A DNA stretch of 64,000 nt, taken from Hydrogenophaga sp. GTDB lineage: Bacteria; Pseudomonadota; Gammaproteobacteria; Burkholderiales; Burkholderiaceae_C. A model generated the notes under the pieces. The model was not told where the DNA came from. It saw only the letters and a program-made list of their open reading frames with translations, and searched no databases. The position numbers were made by a program, and so were the translations under genes. The stretch lies in contig NZ_JADMJO010000007.1 in NCBI RefSeq assembly GCF_018780385.1, positions 1-64,000 on the forward strand, in the 5' to 3' direction. Below, piece by piece: positions 18,542 through 26,563 of this stretch. The stretch's first letter is position 1, and each line of letters opens with the position of its first letter.

Positions 18542-18969
18542 TGAAACGCCTGTGCATAGCTGCAGCCTTGCTGTCGTTGCTCCAGCCAGTGGCCGCACAG
18601 ACCCGCCGACCGCAGGTGGACCTGCAGTGCGACGCCCATGGCCTGGGCCCGATTCTGGATTGCCGCGTAGGACTGCGCACCGCGCAGGGCGAGCCCATGA
18701 GCGGCGCCAGCGTCACGCTGGGCGCCACGATGCCGTCGATGCCCATGGCCCATTCGGTGCGGCCGGTGAAGGCGGTGCCGGGCGTGGCGCCGGGAGAATA
18801 CCGTGGCGAACTCGCGCTCGAGATGGGTGGCTCCTGGGCGATCGAGATCGACATCGCCGGCCCGGTGCGCGAGCGCGTGGTGCGCGTGCTGCTCGCCGAG
18901 GAATGCGCCGACAACGGCCGTTGCCTGGCCCGGCCGGCGCGCCCGGGGACCGCACCCCACAAACATTGA
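18538..18969 (+). CDS. Secreted YtkA/FixH-like domain protein
   Basis: A 143-residue protein with a signal peptide (MMKRLCIAAALLSLLQPVAAQ) and a single beta-sandwich domain that resembles the YtkA/FixH-like family: GEPMSGASVTLGATMPSMPMAHSV followed by PGEYRGELALEMGGSWAIEIDI. The methionine-rich TMPSMPMAH segment is like metal- or ligand-binding loops in that family. Cysteines at DLQCDAHG and ILDCRVG could form a disulfide. A GGAGG site sits well before the ATG. It is translationally coupled to the second livM and may work with the importer at the periplasmic side, although this role is not described to my knowledge. The tail is Pro/Arg-rich with a second Cys pair (EECADNGRC). Confidence 0.7.
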   Translation: MMKRLCIAAALLSLLQPVAAQTRRPQVDLQCDAHGLGPILDCRVGLRTAQGEPMSGASVTLGATMPSMPMAHSVRPVKAVPGVAPGEYRGELALEMGGSWAIEIDIAGPVRERVVRVLLAEECADNGRCLARPARPGTAPHKH

Positions 18970-19006
18970 ACATCCACTCCCATTCACCAACCCAGGAGAC
19001 CGCACT

Positions 19007-19765
19007 GTGTCATCAACCCCTTTGCTCGACGGCCGGACCGTCATCGTCACCGGTGCGGCCACCGGCATTGGCCAGGCATTTTCGCTGGCTTGCAGCGCCC
19101 AGGGCGCGCGCATCGTGGTGGCCGACATGGGCCCGGCCGACGAGACCATGGACCTCATCGCCCGGGCCGGCGGACAGGCGCTGTACGTGCGCGCCGATGT
19201 GGCCGACGACGCGTCCACGCAGGCCATGGCCGCGGCCGCCCTGCAGCGATTCGGCCGCATAGACGGCCTGATCAACAACGCAGCCTACTTTCGCGAGGTC
19301 AAGCTGACCGATTTCGAGGACATCGACCCGGCCCAGTGGGACCGCATCTTCGCAGTCAACGTGAAGGGCGTGTGGAACTGCTGCAAGGCCGTGATGCCCT
19401 CCATGCGTGCTCAAGGCAGCGGTGCCATCGTGAATATCGCGTCGGTGGTGGCGGTGGCGGGCCAACCCGGCTATCTGCACTACGTGGCCACCAAAGGCGC
19501 GGTGCTGTCCATGACCAAGGGTCTGGCCAAGGAGGTCGGCAAGCACGGCGTACGGGTGAACTGCATCGCGCCGGGCTTCGTCATCACCGACGCTACGAAG
19601 AACCGCCCCATCGAGTGGCAGCAGTCGTTCCTGAAGGCTCGCGCCATCGGGCGCGAGCAGCGGCCGGACGATCTCGTCGGCACCGCCGTGTACATGCTGT
19701 CCGACCTGTCGGGCTTCGTGTCGGGACAAACGCTGGTGGTCGACGGTGGCCACATCATGTACTGA
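19007..19765 (+). CDS. Short-chain dehydrogenase/reductase
   Basis: A 252-residue classical SDR, an NAD(P)-dependent oxidoreductase. Cofactor motif TGAATGIG near residue 15, an acidic residue in VVADMG near 40 favouring NAD(H), NNAA near 88, catalytic Ser in VNIASVVAV near 140, and YVATKGAV with the Tyr and Lys near 155-160; the C-terminus keeps PGFVITDATKN and the tail SGQTLVVDGGH. Starts at a GTG with CAGGAG before it. Part of the transporter operon, so it probably oxidises or reduces a hydroxyl or keto intermediate of the imported compound. Confidence 0.92.
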   Translation: MSSTPLLDGRTVIVTGAATGIGQAFSLACSAQGARIVVADMGPADETMDLIARAGGQALYVRADVADDASTQAMAAAALQRFGRIDGLINNAAYFREVKLTDFEDIDPAQWDRIFAVNVKGVWNCCKAVMPSMRAQGSGAIVNIASVVAVAGQPGYLHYVATKGAVLSMTKGLAKEVGKHGVRVNCIAPGFVITDATKNRPIEWQQSFLKARAIGREQRPDDLVGTAVYMLSDLSGFVSGQTLVVDGGHIMY

Positions 19766-19812
19766 AGACCGCCGGACAACCTCACAAGAACACACCTCAC
19801 CGGAGACATTCC

Positions 19813-20751
19813 TTGACCGACATCGTTCTTCACAACTACGCGCTCTCGCCCTTCTCGGAAAAGATCCGCACTACCCTGGGCCTCAAGCGCATCGCCTGGC
19901 GATCGGTGGATGTGGCGCCGCTGCCACCGCGTCCCCTGCTGGCCGCGCTCACCGGTGGCTATCGCCGAATCCCGGTGCTGCAGATCGGGGCCGACATCTA
20001 CTGCGACACCAATGCCATCCTGCCCGCGCTGGAGCGCCTGCAACCCGAACCGTCGCTGTACCCGAATGATTGCGAGGGCCTGGCGCGCGGCATGGCATTT
20101 GCATGGGAGCGGGCGGTCTGGATCCCCACCATCGGCGTGCTGGTGCACTACATTGGTGACGCATTGCCGCCGGAGTTCATCAAGGACCGCAAGGAGGGCT
20201 ATCTGGGCATCGACATCAGCAAGCCGGCGATGGCGCCCGGACTGCCGCACCACCTGCAGGTGCTGCATGCCCAGTACAGCTGGCTCAAATCGGCGCTGGC
20301 GGCGGCGCGTGTCCGCGGCTACGATTTCCTGTTCGGTCCCACCCCCAGCGTGCTCGACCTAGCCTGCTGGCAGACGACCTTCCTGCTGCGTAAGAACTCG
20401 CCGCCCGAGGTGGATGTGCTGGCCGGCCTGCAAGGACTGGAGGCCTGGTACGACCGCCTGGCAGCCGTCGGTCACGGATATGTTACGCCGATGATGCCCG
20501 AAGAAGCGCTGGCGGCCGCAGCGGCCGCGCGCCCCGCGCCCGTCACCCACCTGCGCCCCGACGGCGACCCGGCCGGTCTCAAGCCAGGCGCCGCCGTCGT
20601 GGTGACCCCCGACGACAACGCGCGCGTGCCGGTGCACGGCACGCTGGTGGCCGCCAGCGACGCCCAGGTGGTGATCCACCGCCACGACTCGCAGGCCGGC
20701 GACCTGCACTTGCACTTTCCCCGCCTGGGGTTCGACGTGCTGCCCGCCTGA
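19813..20751 (+). CDS. Glutathione S-transferase-like protein with extra C-terminal domain
   Basis: A 312-residue protein. Residues 1-80 are a thioredoxin-fold GST N-domain (LHNYALSPFSEKIRTTLGLKRI, then RRIPVLQIGADIYCDTNAIL with the cis-Pro and the glutathione-binding DTN); residues 90-235 are the helical C-domain. The last 75 residues (from about APVTHLRPDGD to LGFDVLPA) form an additional beta-rich segment not part of the usual ~210-residue GST. Start is a TTG with CGGAGA upstream. The protein sits between the SDR and the SnoaL-like gene in the operon; GST-like enzymes in such operons often take part in isomerisation or ether/thioether cleavage, but that is inference. Confidence 0.82.
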   Translation: MTDIVLHNYALSPFSEKIRTTLGLKRIAWRSVDVAPLPPRPLLAALTGGYRRIPVLQIGADIYCDTNAILPALERLQPEPSLYPNDCEGLARGMAFAWERAVWIPTIGVLVHYIGDALPPEFIKDRKEGYLGIDISKPAMAPGLPHHLQVLHAQYSWLKSALAAARVRGYDFLFGPTPSVLDLACWQTTFLLRKNSPPEVDVLAGLQGLEAWYDRLAAVGHGYVTPMMPEEALAAAAAARPAPVTHLRPDGDPAGLKPGAAVVVTPDDNARVPVHGTLVAASDAQVVIHRHDSQAGDLHLHFPRLGFDVLPA

Positions 20752-20776
20752 TTCCGCCGACCAAGGAGACCAGATC

Positions 20777-21193
20777 ATGACAACGGAAGCCAACAAACAG
20801 CTCTGCCGCGACTACTTCACCGCCTTCCTCAAGAGAGACGTAGCCTGGATGCAGAAGCACATCGCACCGACCTTCGTGCGCCACGATCCGGGACTGCCCT
20901 TCGAGGTGCGTGGGCCGGCAGGTGTGGCACAGCTCCACGACGCCCTGATGCCGGCCTTTCCCGACATGAGGTTGCCGTTGGAGGATTTCGTGGCCGAAGG
21001 CGAGAAGGTGTTGGTGCGCCTGCGCGTCCAAGCCACGCACACCGGGCCGTTTGGCGACATGCCCGCGACCGGGCGCAAGATCGACATCGGTGTGCTCGAT
21101 CTGTTCCAGATCCGCGATGGCGTGCTTATCGAACACTGGGCGCTGCTCGACAACCTGGGCATGCTCAAGCAACTCGGCGCGCTGCCGGCCTGA
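20777..21193 (+). CDS. SnoaL-like (NTF2-fold) protein
   Basis: A 138-residue cone-shaped NTF2-fold protein of the SnoaL type. The pattern is clear: helical start ANKQLCRDYFTAFLKRD, AFPDMRLPLEDFVAEGEKVLVRLRVQATHTGPF in the central sheet, and IGVLDLFQIRDGVLIEHWALLD near the end. Such proteins act as small isomerases, hydratases or cyclases with a polar residue in the cone. A CAAGGAGACC site precedes the ATG. Its operon place between two GST-like genes suggests a catabolic step, not polyketide cyclisation. Confidence 0.82.
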   Translation: MTTEANKQLCRDYFTAFLKRDVAWMQKHIAPTFVRHDPGLPFEVRGPAGVAQLHDALMPAFPDMRLPLEDFVAEGEKVLVRLRVQATHTGPFGDMPATGRKIDIGVLDLFQIRDGVLIEHWALLDNLGMLKQLGALPA

Positions 21194-21215
21194 CCCTCGC
21201 CCACAGGAGACACAT

Positions 21216-21821
21216 ATGCACTTGCTGGCCAACACCACCTCGCCCTACGTCCGACTCGCGCGTATGGCGCTGATCGAAAAAGGCGTCGAGGTCGAACCCA
21301 CCATCGTCGATCCCTGGGCGGACGATCCCCGCCTGCGCGCAGCCAACGCGGCCACCCGCGTGCCCACGCTGGTGCTGGACGACGGAACGCCCATGACTGA
21401 AAGCCTGCTCATCGTGCAGTGGCTGGAAGCCACCCGACCCGGTACGCCCAGCCTGCTGGGCAGCGATCCTGCCGGTGTCCTGTCGCGAACCGGCATCGCG
21501 CTCGGTGTGATCGATGCAGCCGTGCACACCATCATCATCCGCAAGGTGACGGCGCCAGCCCTGTTCGACGAGACGCCGGTGGGGCTGCGGAGGCGCCGCT
21601 CGATGCTCGAGGGCATGCAGCGACTGGAGGCGATGGCTGCGGAGGGCCGCTTGCGTACCGACGATGCGCCCACGCTGGACGCGCTGGCCGCGATTGACGC
21701 ACTCGACTACCTTGATTTCCGCTTCACCGATGCGCCGTGGTTGCCCGCGATGCCGGCGCTGCGTGACCTGGGCGCGGCGCTGGCGCAACGGCCGTCGGTG
21801 CAGCGCACCCGCCCGCACTGA
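21216..21821 (+). CDS. Glutathione S-transferase
   Basis: A 201-residue GST. The N-domain has ANTTSPYVRLARMALIEKGVEVE, ATRVPTLVLDDGTPMTESLLIVQWL with the cis-Pro and the ES pair that contacts glutathione; the rest is the helical C-domain. CAGGAGA precedes the ATG. It is the last gene of the long plus-strand transcript that begins with the binding protein and ends 16 bases before the convergent lyase gene. It differs strongly from the GST-like protein at 19813 and is not its duplicate. Confidence 0.88.
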   Translation: MHLLANTTSPYVRLARMALIEKGVEVEPTIVDPWADDPRLRAANAATRVPTLVLDDGTPMTESLLIVQWLEATRPGTPSLLGSDPAGVLSRTGIALGVIDAAVHTIIIRKVTAPALFDETPVGLRRRRSMLEGMQRLEAMAAEGRLRTDDAPTLDALAAIDALDYLDFRFTDAPWLPAMPALRDLGAALAQRPSVQRTRPH

Positions 21822-21837
21822 GCGGCGTGCTGGCAGG

Positions 21838-22653
21838 TCAGCGCGCGGCGGCCAGCACGCGCTGCGCGCGCTGCAGCACCGGGCGATCGATCATCGCGCC
21901 GTCAAGCTGTGTGGCCGCGCCATCGCCCGCTGCCGCCACCACGCGCCGGGCCCACTCAATGTCGGCCGCGCTTGGGGCAAACATGGCGTTCACTGTGGCC
22001 ACCTGTCTGGGGTGGATGCACAGCTTGGCACCGAACCCCAGCCGGCGCGCCTCGCCCGCATCTGCCAGAAGTGCCGCATCGTCGTCTAGCCGCGCAGTCA
22101 CGCCGTCCACAGGCGCTGGCAGGCCGGCCACACGCGCGGCCCACACCAGGGTGGAGCGTGCGTGGCGCAATGCCTCGCGGTCGTCGGGATCGATGCCACC
22201 CAGGTCCAGTGCGTAGTCGATGCTGCCGAAGGCCAGGCCGACGACCGCCGGCACCTCGCCCAGCCGGGGCGCCATCGCCAGGCCCTGCGCGCTCTCGATC
22301 AGTGCCAGAACGGGGCAGCCAGGGGGCAGGGCGCGCAGTTCGTCCAGCCCTTGTGTCTTGGGCAGGACGATGCCTGGTGCCGGCAAGGCTTGCCATAGGT
22401 CTAGGTCGGCGGAGGCTTCGCGTGTGCCCATGGCGTTGATGCGCAGCCAAAGGGTGCCAGGCGCTGCGCTGGCCATCGGCGCTGCGGCGTTGGCCAGTGC
22501 AGCGCGCGCGGCGGCCTTGTCCGCCGGTGCCACCGCGTCCTCCAGATCGATGATGACCGCATCCGCGCCACTAGTCAGCGCTTTGTCCAGCCGCTCCAGA
22601 CGGGTGGCGGGCAAGAACAGGAAGCTGCGCGGCGGGCGGGTGGCGATGTTCAT
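21838..22653 (-). CDS. HpcH/HpaI (CitE-like) CoA-ester lyase
   Basis: A 271-residue TIM-barrel lyase of the CitE-like HpcH/HpaI family, acting on malyl-CoA, citramalyl-CoA or similar 3-hydroxyacyl-CoA esters. Seen: RSFLFLPATRLERLDKAL at the start, IIDLEDAVAPADK, RINAMGTREASADLD, VLPKTQG, LIESAQGL with the metal-binding Glu, and FGSIDYALDLG with the metal-binding Asp. Convergent with the plus-strand operon and followed by the LysR gene on the same strand. It would split a CoA ester produced via the CoA-transferase, consistent with one pathway. A decayed paralogue is at 26093-26563. Confidence 0.9.
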   Translation of the reverse strand: MNIATRPPRSFLFLPATRLERLDKALTSGADAVIIDLEDAVAPADKAAARAALANAAAPMASAAPGTLWLRINAMGTREASADLDLWQALPAPGIVLPKTQGLDELRALPPGCPVLALIESAQGLAMAPRLGEVPAVVGLAFGSIDYALDLGGIDPDDREALRHARSTLVWAARVAGLPAPVDGVTARLDDDAALLADAGEARRLGFGAKLCIHPRQVATVNAMFAPSAADIEWARRVVAAAGDGAATQLDGAMIDRPVLQRAQRVLAAAR

Positions 22654-22721
22654 GGCCGCGATGATGGCCAGGGTATCCGCTCAAGGCAATTGCCCGCTGG
22701 CGAAGCCAGCCTTGCAGCGGT

Positions 22722-23624
22722 TTAAACCCCGGCTTCCTCGCGGGCGGCGCAGCCTTGCAAATGCATCAGCAAGGCGCCCAGCGCAGAGGTCGGGTCTGCC
22801 ACGGTGCGTGTACACAGCAACATGCGGCGGGATGCCCAAGGATCGGCGAGCGGCAGCACCTGGAGGTTCATCGACTGGGCGGTGCCTCGCGCGGCCTGCA
22901 TGGGCAACACGCCGATGCCCAGGCCGGCCTCGACCGCGCGGCACACAGCCTCGAAGCTGCGCACCTGCACACGCAGCGCCATGGGCTTCATCAGACCGGT
23001 GGCGTGGGCTTCCAGCAGGCGAGTGAGGGAGCTCCCGCCCTCCAGACCGACCAGGTCGTGGTCCAGCAGGTCGCTGAAGGTGACGCGCTCGGGCAAGGCC
23101 AACTTTGGCGGCGCAACCGCCGCGAGCTGATCGTGGCGATACGGCAGCGTGGCCAGACCCACGGTGTCCACACCCTCGACGACCACTCCCAGGTCGATGT
23201 CGCCACTGCGTAGCTTGCGGATGGCATCGGCGCTCCAGCATTCCTCCAGCACCAGCCGAATGTCCGGACGCGTGGGATGGAAACTGGCAATGTCGGCCGG
23301 CAGGAATTGCGCCATCGCCGAGGTGTTGCCGTGGATTCGCAGCACCGCGGTGTGACCGGAGCCGTAGTTGGTCATCTCGGCGCGCATGTGGTGCACGGTG
23401 GCGATCACCTCGCGCGCAAGCACCAGCAGGCGCTCGCCCGCAGCCGTGAGATCCAGCCCGCGCGAATGCCGCTCGAACAGCTGCGCCTTGAACTGATGTT
23501 CCAGAAGCGACAGGCGCCGGCTGGCCGCTGGCACGGTGATGAAGCTTGCTTCGGCCGCGCGCGTGAGGTTGCGGGTCTCGGCCGCGCGGATGAAAAGCAC
23601 CAGGGAGTCGAGGTCGGGCAGCAT
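22722..23624 (-). CDS. LysR-family transcriptional regulator
   Basis: A 300-residue LysR-type regulator. The winged helix spans about residues 5-65 (LVLFIRAAETRNLTRAAEASFITVPAASRRLSLLE), followed by a periplasmic-binding-like effector domain from about 90. It diverges from the SDR gene at 23807, with 182 bases between, and lies next to the lyase, so it probably controls this catabolic block in response to a pathway intermediate. The truncated LysR at 31181 has a related N-terminus and a similar place beside the second cluster. Confidence 0.92.
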   Translation of the reverse strand: MLPDLDSLVLFIRAAETRNLTRAAEASFITVPAASRRLSLLEHQFKAQLFERHSRGLDLTAAGERLLVLAREVIATVHHMRAEMTNYGSGHTAVLRIHGNTSAMAQFLPADIASFHPTRPDIRLVLEECWSADAIRKLRSGDIDLGVVVEGVDTVGLATLPYRHDQLAAVAPPKLALPERVTFSDLLDHDLVGLEGGSSLTRLLEAHATGLMKPMALRVQVRSFEAVCRAVEAGLGIGVLPMQAARGTAQSMNLQVLPLADPWASRRMLLCTRTVADPTSALGALLMHLQGCAAREEAGV

Positions 23625-23806
23625 AGGTGGTCACGCAGGAAGGACTCAAGTATCCCCCTGCCACCGGGCAATGGACCCGACCATGCCTCGGTGAAAACCC
23701 GGATCTGCAAGGCGTGCAAGCCTGCGTTTGCAGATCGGCAATGGCCTTGACCCCGGTCGCGCCGCACACTGCACGCGTACCTTGGAACACCACGACGGAG
23801 GAGACC

Positions 23807-24556
23807 ATGCGACTCAAGGAAAAGACCATCATCGTTACCGGCGCGGCCAGCGGCTTCGGCGCCGGCATAGCGCTGGCCTGCGCGCGCGAGGGCGCGCACG
23901 TGGTGCTGGCCGACATCAACGAAGCCGGCGCGCGTGAGGTAGCCACACGCTGTGGCGGTCGCAGCGTTGGCGTTCGCTGCGACGTGACCTCGCGCCGCGA
24001 CGTGGCCGACCTGGTGGCGGGTGCGCGCGAGCGTTTCGGCCGTATCGACGTGGTGGTGAACAACGCGGGTTGGACGCACCGCAACCAGCCGCTGCTTGAC
24101 GTGGACGAGGCTACCTTCGACCGCGTGTTCGCGATCAACGTGAAGTCGATTTACCACATGACGCACGAGGTGGTGCCAGTGATGCGCGCTCAGGGCGGTG
24201 GAGTGATCCTCAACGTGGGCTCCACTGCCGGCATCCGACCGCGGCCGGGTCTCACCTGGTACAACGCCAGCAAGGGCGCGGTCAACCTGCTGTCCAAGTC
24301 AATGGCCGTGGAACTCGGCCCCGACCGCATTCGCGTCAACTCCATCTGTCCCGTCATCGGCGAGACTGCGCTGCTCGAGGCCTTCATGGGCATGCCCGAC
24401 ACGCCCGAGAACCGCGCGCGCTTCATAGCTACCATCCCGCTCGGGAGGCTGTCGCGGCCCGACGACGTGGCCAACGCTGCGGTGTTCCTCGCCAGCGATG
24501 AAGCAGCCTTCATCTCGGGCGTCGAGTTCCCGGTGGACGGCGGCCGCACCGTCTGA
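23807..24556 (+). CDS. Short-chain dehydrogenase/reductase
   Basis: A 249-residue classical SDR. Motifs: TGAASGFG near residue 12, acidic VLADINEAG for NAD(H), NNAG near 85, NVGSTAGI with catalytic Ser, YNASKGAV with Tyr and Lys near 150-154, and the C-terminal SGVEFPVDGGRTV. The ATG follows GGAGGAGACC. It diverges from the LysR gene and is likely under its control. Only about a third of its residues match the SDR at 19007 by eye, so the two probably act at different steps. Confidence 0.92.
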   Translation: MRLKEKTIIVTGAASGFGAGIALACAREGAHVVLADINEAGAREVATRCGGRSVGVRCDVTSRRDVADLVAGARERFGRIDVVVNNAGWTHRNQPLLDVDEATFDRVFAINVKSIYHMTHEVVPVMRAQGGGVILNVGSTAGIRPRPGLTWYNASKGAVNLLSKSMAVELGPDRIRVNSICPVIGETALLEAFMGMPDTPENRARFIATIPLGRLSRPDDVANAAVFLASDEAAFISGVEFPVDGGRTV

Positions 24557-24737
24557 GCCGCGAGTGATATTTATCCTCACATCTCGTATCTGCTGAGGTC
24601 AGCTCTCGCAGGGCGCTTGACTTCGGCCTTGCCATGGGTGCGTTTACCAAGAGCGGTGTCCTGCACGCCAGGGGCTGCTGGCTGTCTTAGCGCGGGTATG
24701 GGCGATGAAAAGATGAAAGAAACACGGGAGCATGTCC

Positions 24738-25880
24738 ATGCCTAATTTGTTTTCCCCCTACACGCTCAAGGGTGTCACGCTTCGCAATCGCATCGCGATG
24801 TCGCCGATGACGATGTATCGGTGCACACCGGACGCGAAGATGAATGATTTCCACGTGATGCTGATGGGCTCGCGTGCGGCCGGTGGATTCGGCTTGGTCT
24901 TCACCGAACAGATCGCCATCACACCCGACGGCCGTACCAGCACCGCGTGCGCCGGGCTCTGGGAGGACGAGCAGATCGAAAGCCTGGCTCGCGTGGTCAG
25001 GATAATCAAGGGCATGGGCGCGGTACCAGCGATTCAGCTTGGCCATACCGGCCGCAAGGGAAGCGAGCAACTGCCTTGGGAGGGTAAGCGGCAGATTGCT
25101 CCAGACCACCCTGATGGCTGGCAAGTGCGCGGCCCCTCGCCCATTCCCTTTGGCGGGCGCTTCCCATACCCCGTGAATGAGCTCAGCGTAGCGGAGATCC
25201 ATGATTTACATCGGGCCTATGCGGCCGCCGCAAAACGGGCGATCGCGGCTGGGTTCGAGTGGCTGGAGATGCATTTCGCGCATGGTTACCTCGGTGCGAG
25301 TTTTTTCTCTCCCTTGGCCAATCAACGCACGGATGCGTACGGCGGAACACTTGACAAGCGCCTGCGCTTTCATCGAGAGGCACTAGACGCGGTACGCGCC
25401 GTTTGGCCCGAGCGGCTGCCCTTGACGATGCGTCTGGGTACTGATGATTTCCATGAAGACGGCGTGAAGTTCGACGACGCGGTCTGGGCGATCGCTCAAT
25501 TGAAGGTTCACGGGCTGGATCTTGCAGACCTGAGCATCGGCATGAACACCGACGAGATGCGCGAGCCACCGTTCTCCCGTGCTGCTTTCATGGTGGAGCG
25601 GGGAAGCCGCGTACGCAGAGAGGTTGGTATTCCGGTGGCGGCTAGCTGGAACCTGGGCCAGCCAGCAGTGGCGGACCAGGTCATACGTGACGAACTCGTT
25701 GATCTGGTGTTCCTCGGACGGCCGGCACTGGCCAACCCGCACTGGCCGATCTGGGCGGCGCGGGAGCTTGCACACGCTGACCCCTTCTCGCTGCTCCCGC
25801 AGGACTGGTCGTGGTGGCTGAAGAATCGGCCGGGCTCAGAGAATTCGCATGGTTGGCCACCAATGGCAATCGCCAACTGA
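24738..25880 (+). CDS. Old yellow enzyme family NAD(P)H:flavin oxidoreductase
   Basis: A 380-residue FMN TIM-barrel ene-reductase of the YqjM/NamA-like class. It begins MPNLFSPYTLKGVTLRNRIAMSPM, keeps QLGHTGRKGS, the substrate-anion pair in FAHGYLGASFFSPLANQRTD preceded by EMH (His-x-x-His), and ADLVFLGR-like VDLVFLGRPALANP for phosphate binding. The residue equivalent to the redox-tuning Cys of YqjM is Thr (SPMTMY). I chose the ATG at 24738 because GGGAG lies seven bases upstream; the ATG at 24732 is too close to it. Probably reduces an alkene or dienoyl intermediate. Confidence 0.9.
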   Translation: MPNLFSPYTLKGVTLRNRIAMSPMTMYRCTPDAKMNDFHVMLMGSRAAGGFGLVFTEQIAITPDGRTSTACAGLWEDEQIESLARVVRIIKGMGAVPAIQLGHTGRKGSEQLPWEGKRQIAPDHPDGWQVRGPSPIPFGGRFPYPVNELSVAEIHDLHRAYAAAAKRAIAAGFEWLEMHFAHGYLGASFFSPLANQRTDAYGGTLDKRLRFHREALDAVRAVWPERLPLTMRLGTDDFHEDGVKFDDAVWAIAQLKVHGLDLADLSIGMNTDEMREPPFSRAAFMVERGSRVRREVGIPVAASWNLGQPAVADQVIRDELVDLVFLGRPALANPHWPIWAARELAHADPFSLLPQDWSWWLKNRPGSENSHGWPPMAIAN

Positions 25881-25915
25881 GTAAGATTAGACGCCATGGC
25901 GCGAGAATCGCTCAG

Positions 25916-26069
25916 AGTCTTGGTAACGCTCGGCCCATCCACAAGTACAGCAGCGCACCGGTCACCAGTGACCGCGTGAAACCGAGCTCGGCGTCGCCAC
26001 TGCGGTAAAGGAGCATCGCCGCCAGCGGCGGGCCCACGACCCGGCTGAGTCCGTAAAAGGCGATTGCCG
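25916..26069 (-). pseudogene. C-terminal fragment of an MFS-type transporter
   Basis: On the minus strand the translation reads AAIAFYGLSRVVGPPLAAML and ends LLYLWMGRALPRL with a stop at 25916-25918. It looks like the last membrane helix or two of a major-facilitator permease, with nothing upstream to make a full gene. It lies downstream of the lyase pseudogene in the same direction, so it may be the worn-down transporter gene of that cluster. Call rests on hydrophobic pattern and the GP-rich loop only. Confidence 0.45.
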
Positions 26070-26092
26070 CCTATGGCAGACGAACCTTGACA

Positions 26093-26563
26093 TCATGGTC
26101 GTCTCGAGTCAGTAGCGGTCATCTGAGAGAACGCGATCCTCGCGGACCCAACGGCCGGCTTCAGCGGAAAGAACACGCAAGAGCCGGTGTTGCTGACCCT
26201 GTCGACGTGCGCCCACACATGCGCCAGCTGAGCTAATGACTCTTCCTTGGGCACGACCACCCCGGCCAGGCCCTGGACGGCGAGCTGATTCACCAGCGCC
26301 AGATCATCTTCATGTCAAGGTGTGCCCGCTGCATTGATGCGCACCAGCAGGCGCGAGTGCTCGGCCTCGTCCAGGGTCACAAGCGCCTGCGCCAGATAGA
26401 AGCGCGCGATCGACTTTTCGACCAGCGCCACAGTGTCTTCCAAGTCCACGATCACCGCGCCTGCACCACTGCCGAGGGCCTTGGCTAGGCGCTCCGGACG
26501 GTTGGTTGGCACGAACAAAAAGGTGAAGACCGAGGCCAGCGTGGACAGGGTGGATGTGTTCAT
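26093..26563 (-). pseudogene. HpcH/HpaI CoA-ester lyase, truncated and with nonsense codon
   Basis: The N-terminal part of a CitE-like lyase: FTFLFVPTNRPERLAKALGS, VIVDLEDTVALVEKS, LLVRINAAGTP. There a TGA at 26315-26317 stands where the family has Trp or another residue (RINAxGTPW), after which the same frame goes on as HEDDLALVNQLAVQGLAGVVVPKEES. The match then dissolves near 26190, well before the metal-binding Glu and Asp. So about two thirds of the gene is missing. Its ATG overlaps the stop of the MmgE/PrpD gene, showing the original operon order. By position it was the lyase of the second CoA cluster. Confidence 0.85.
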
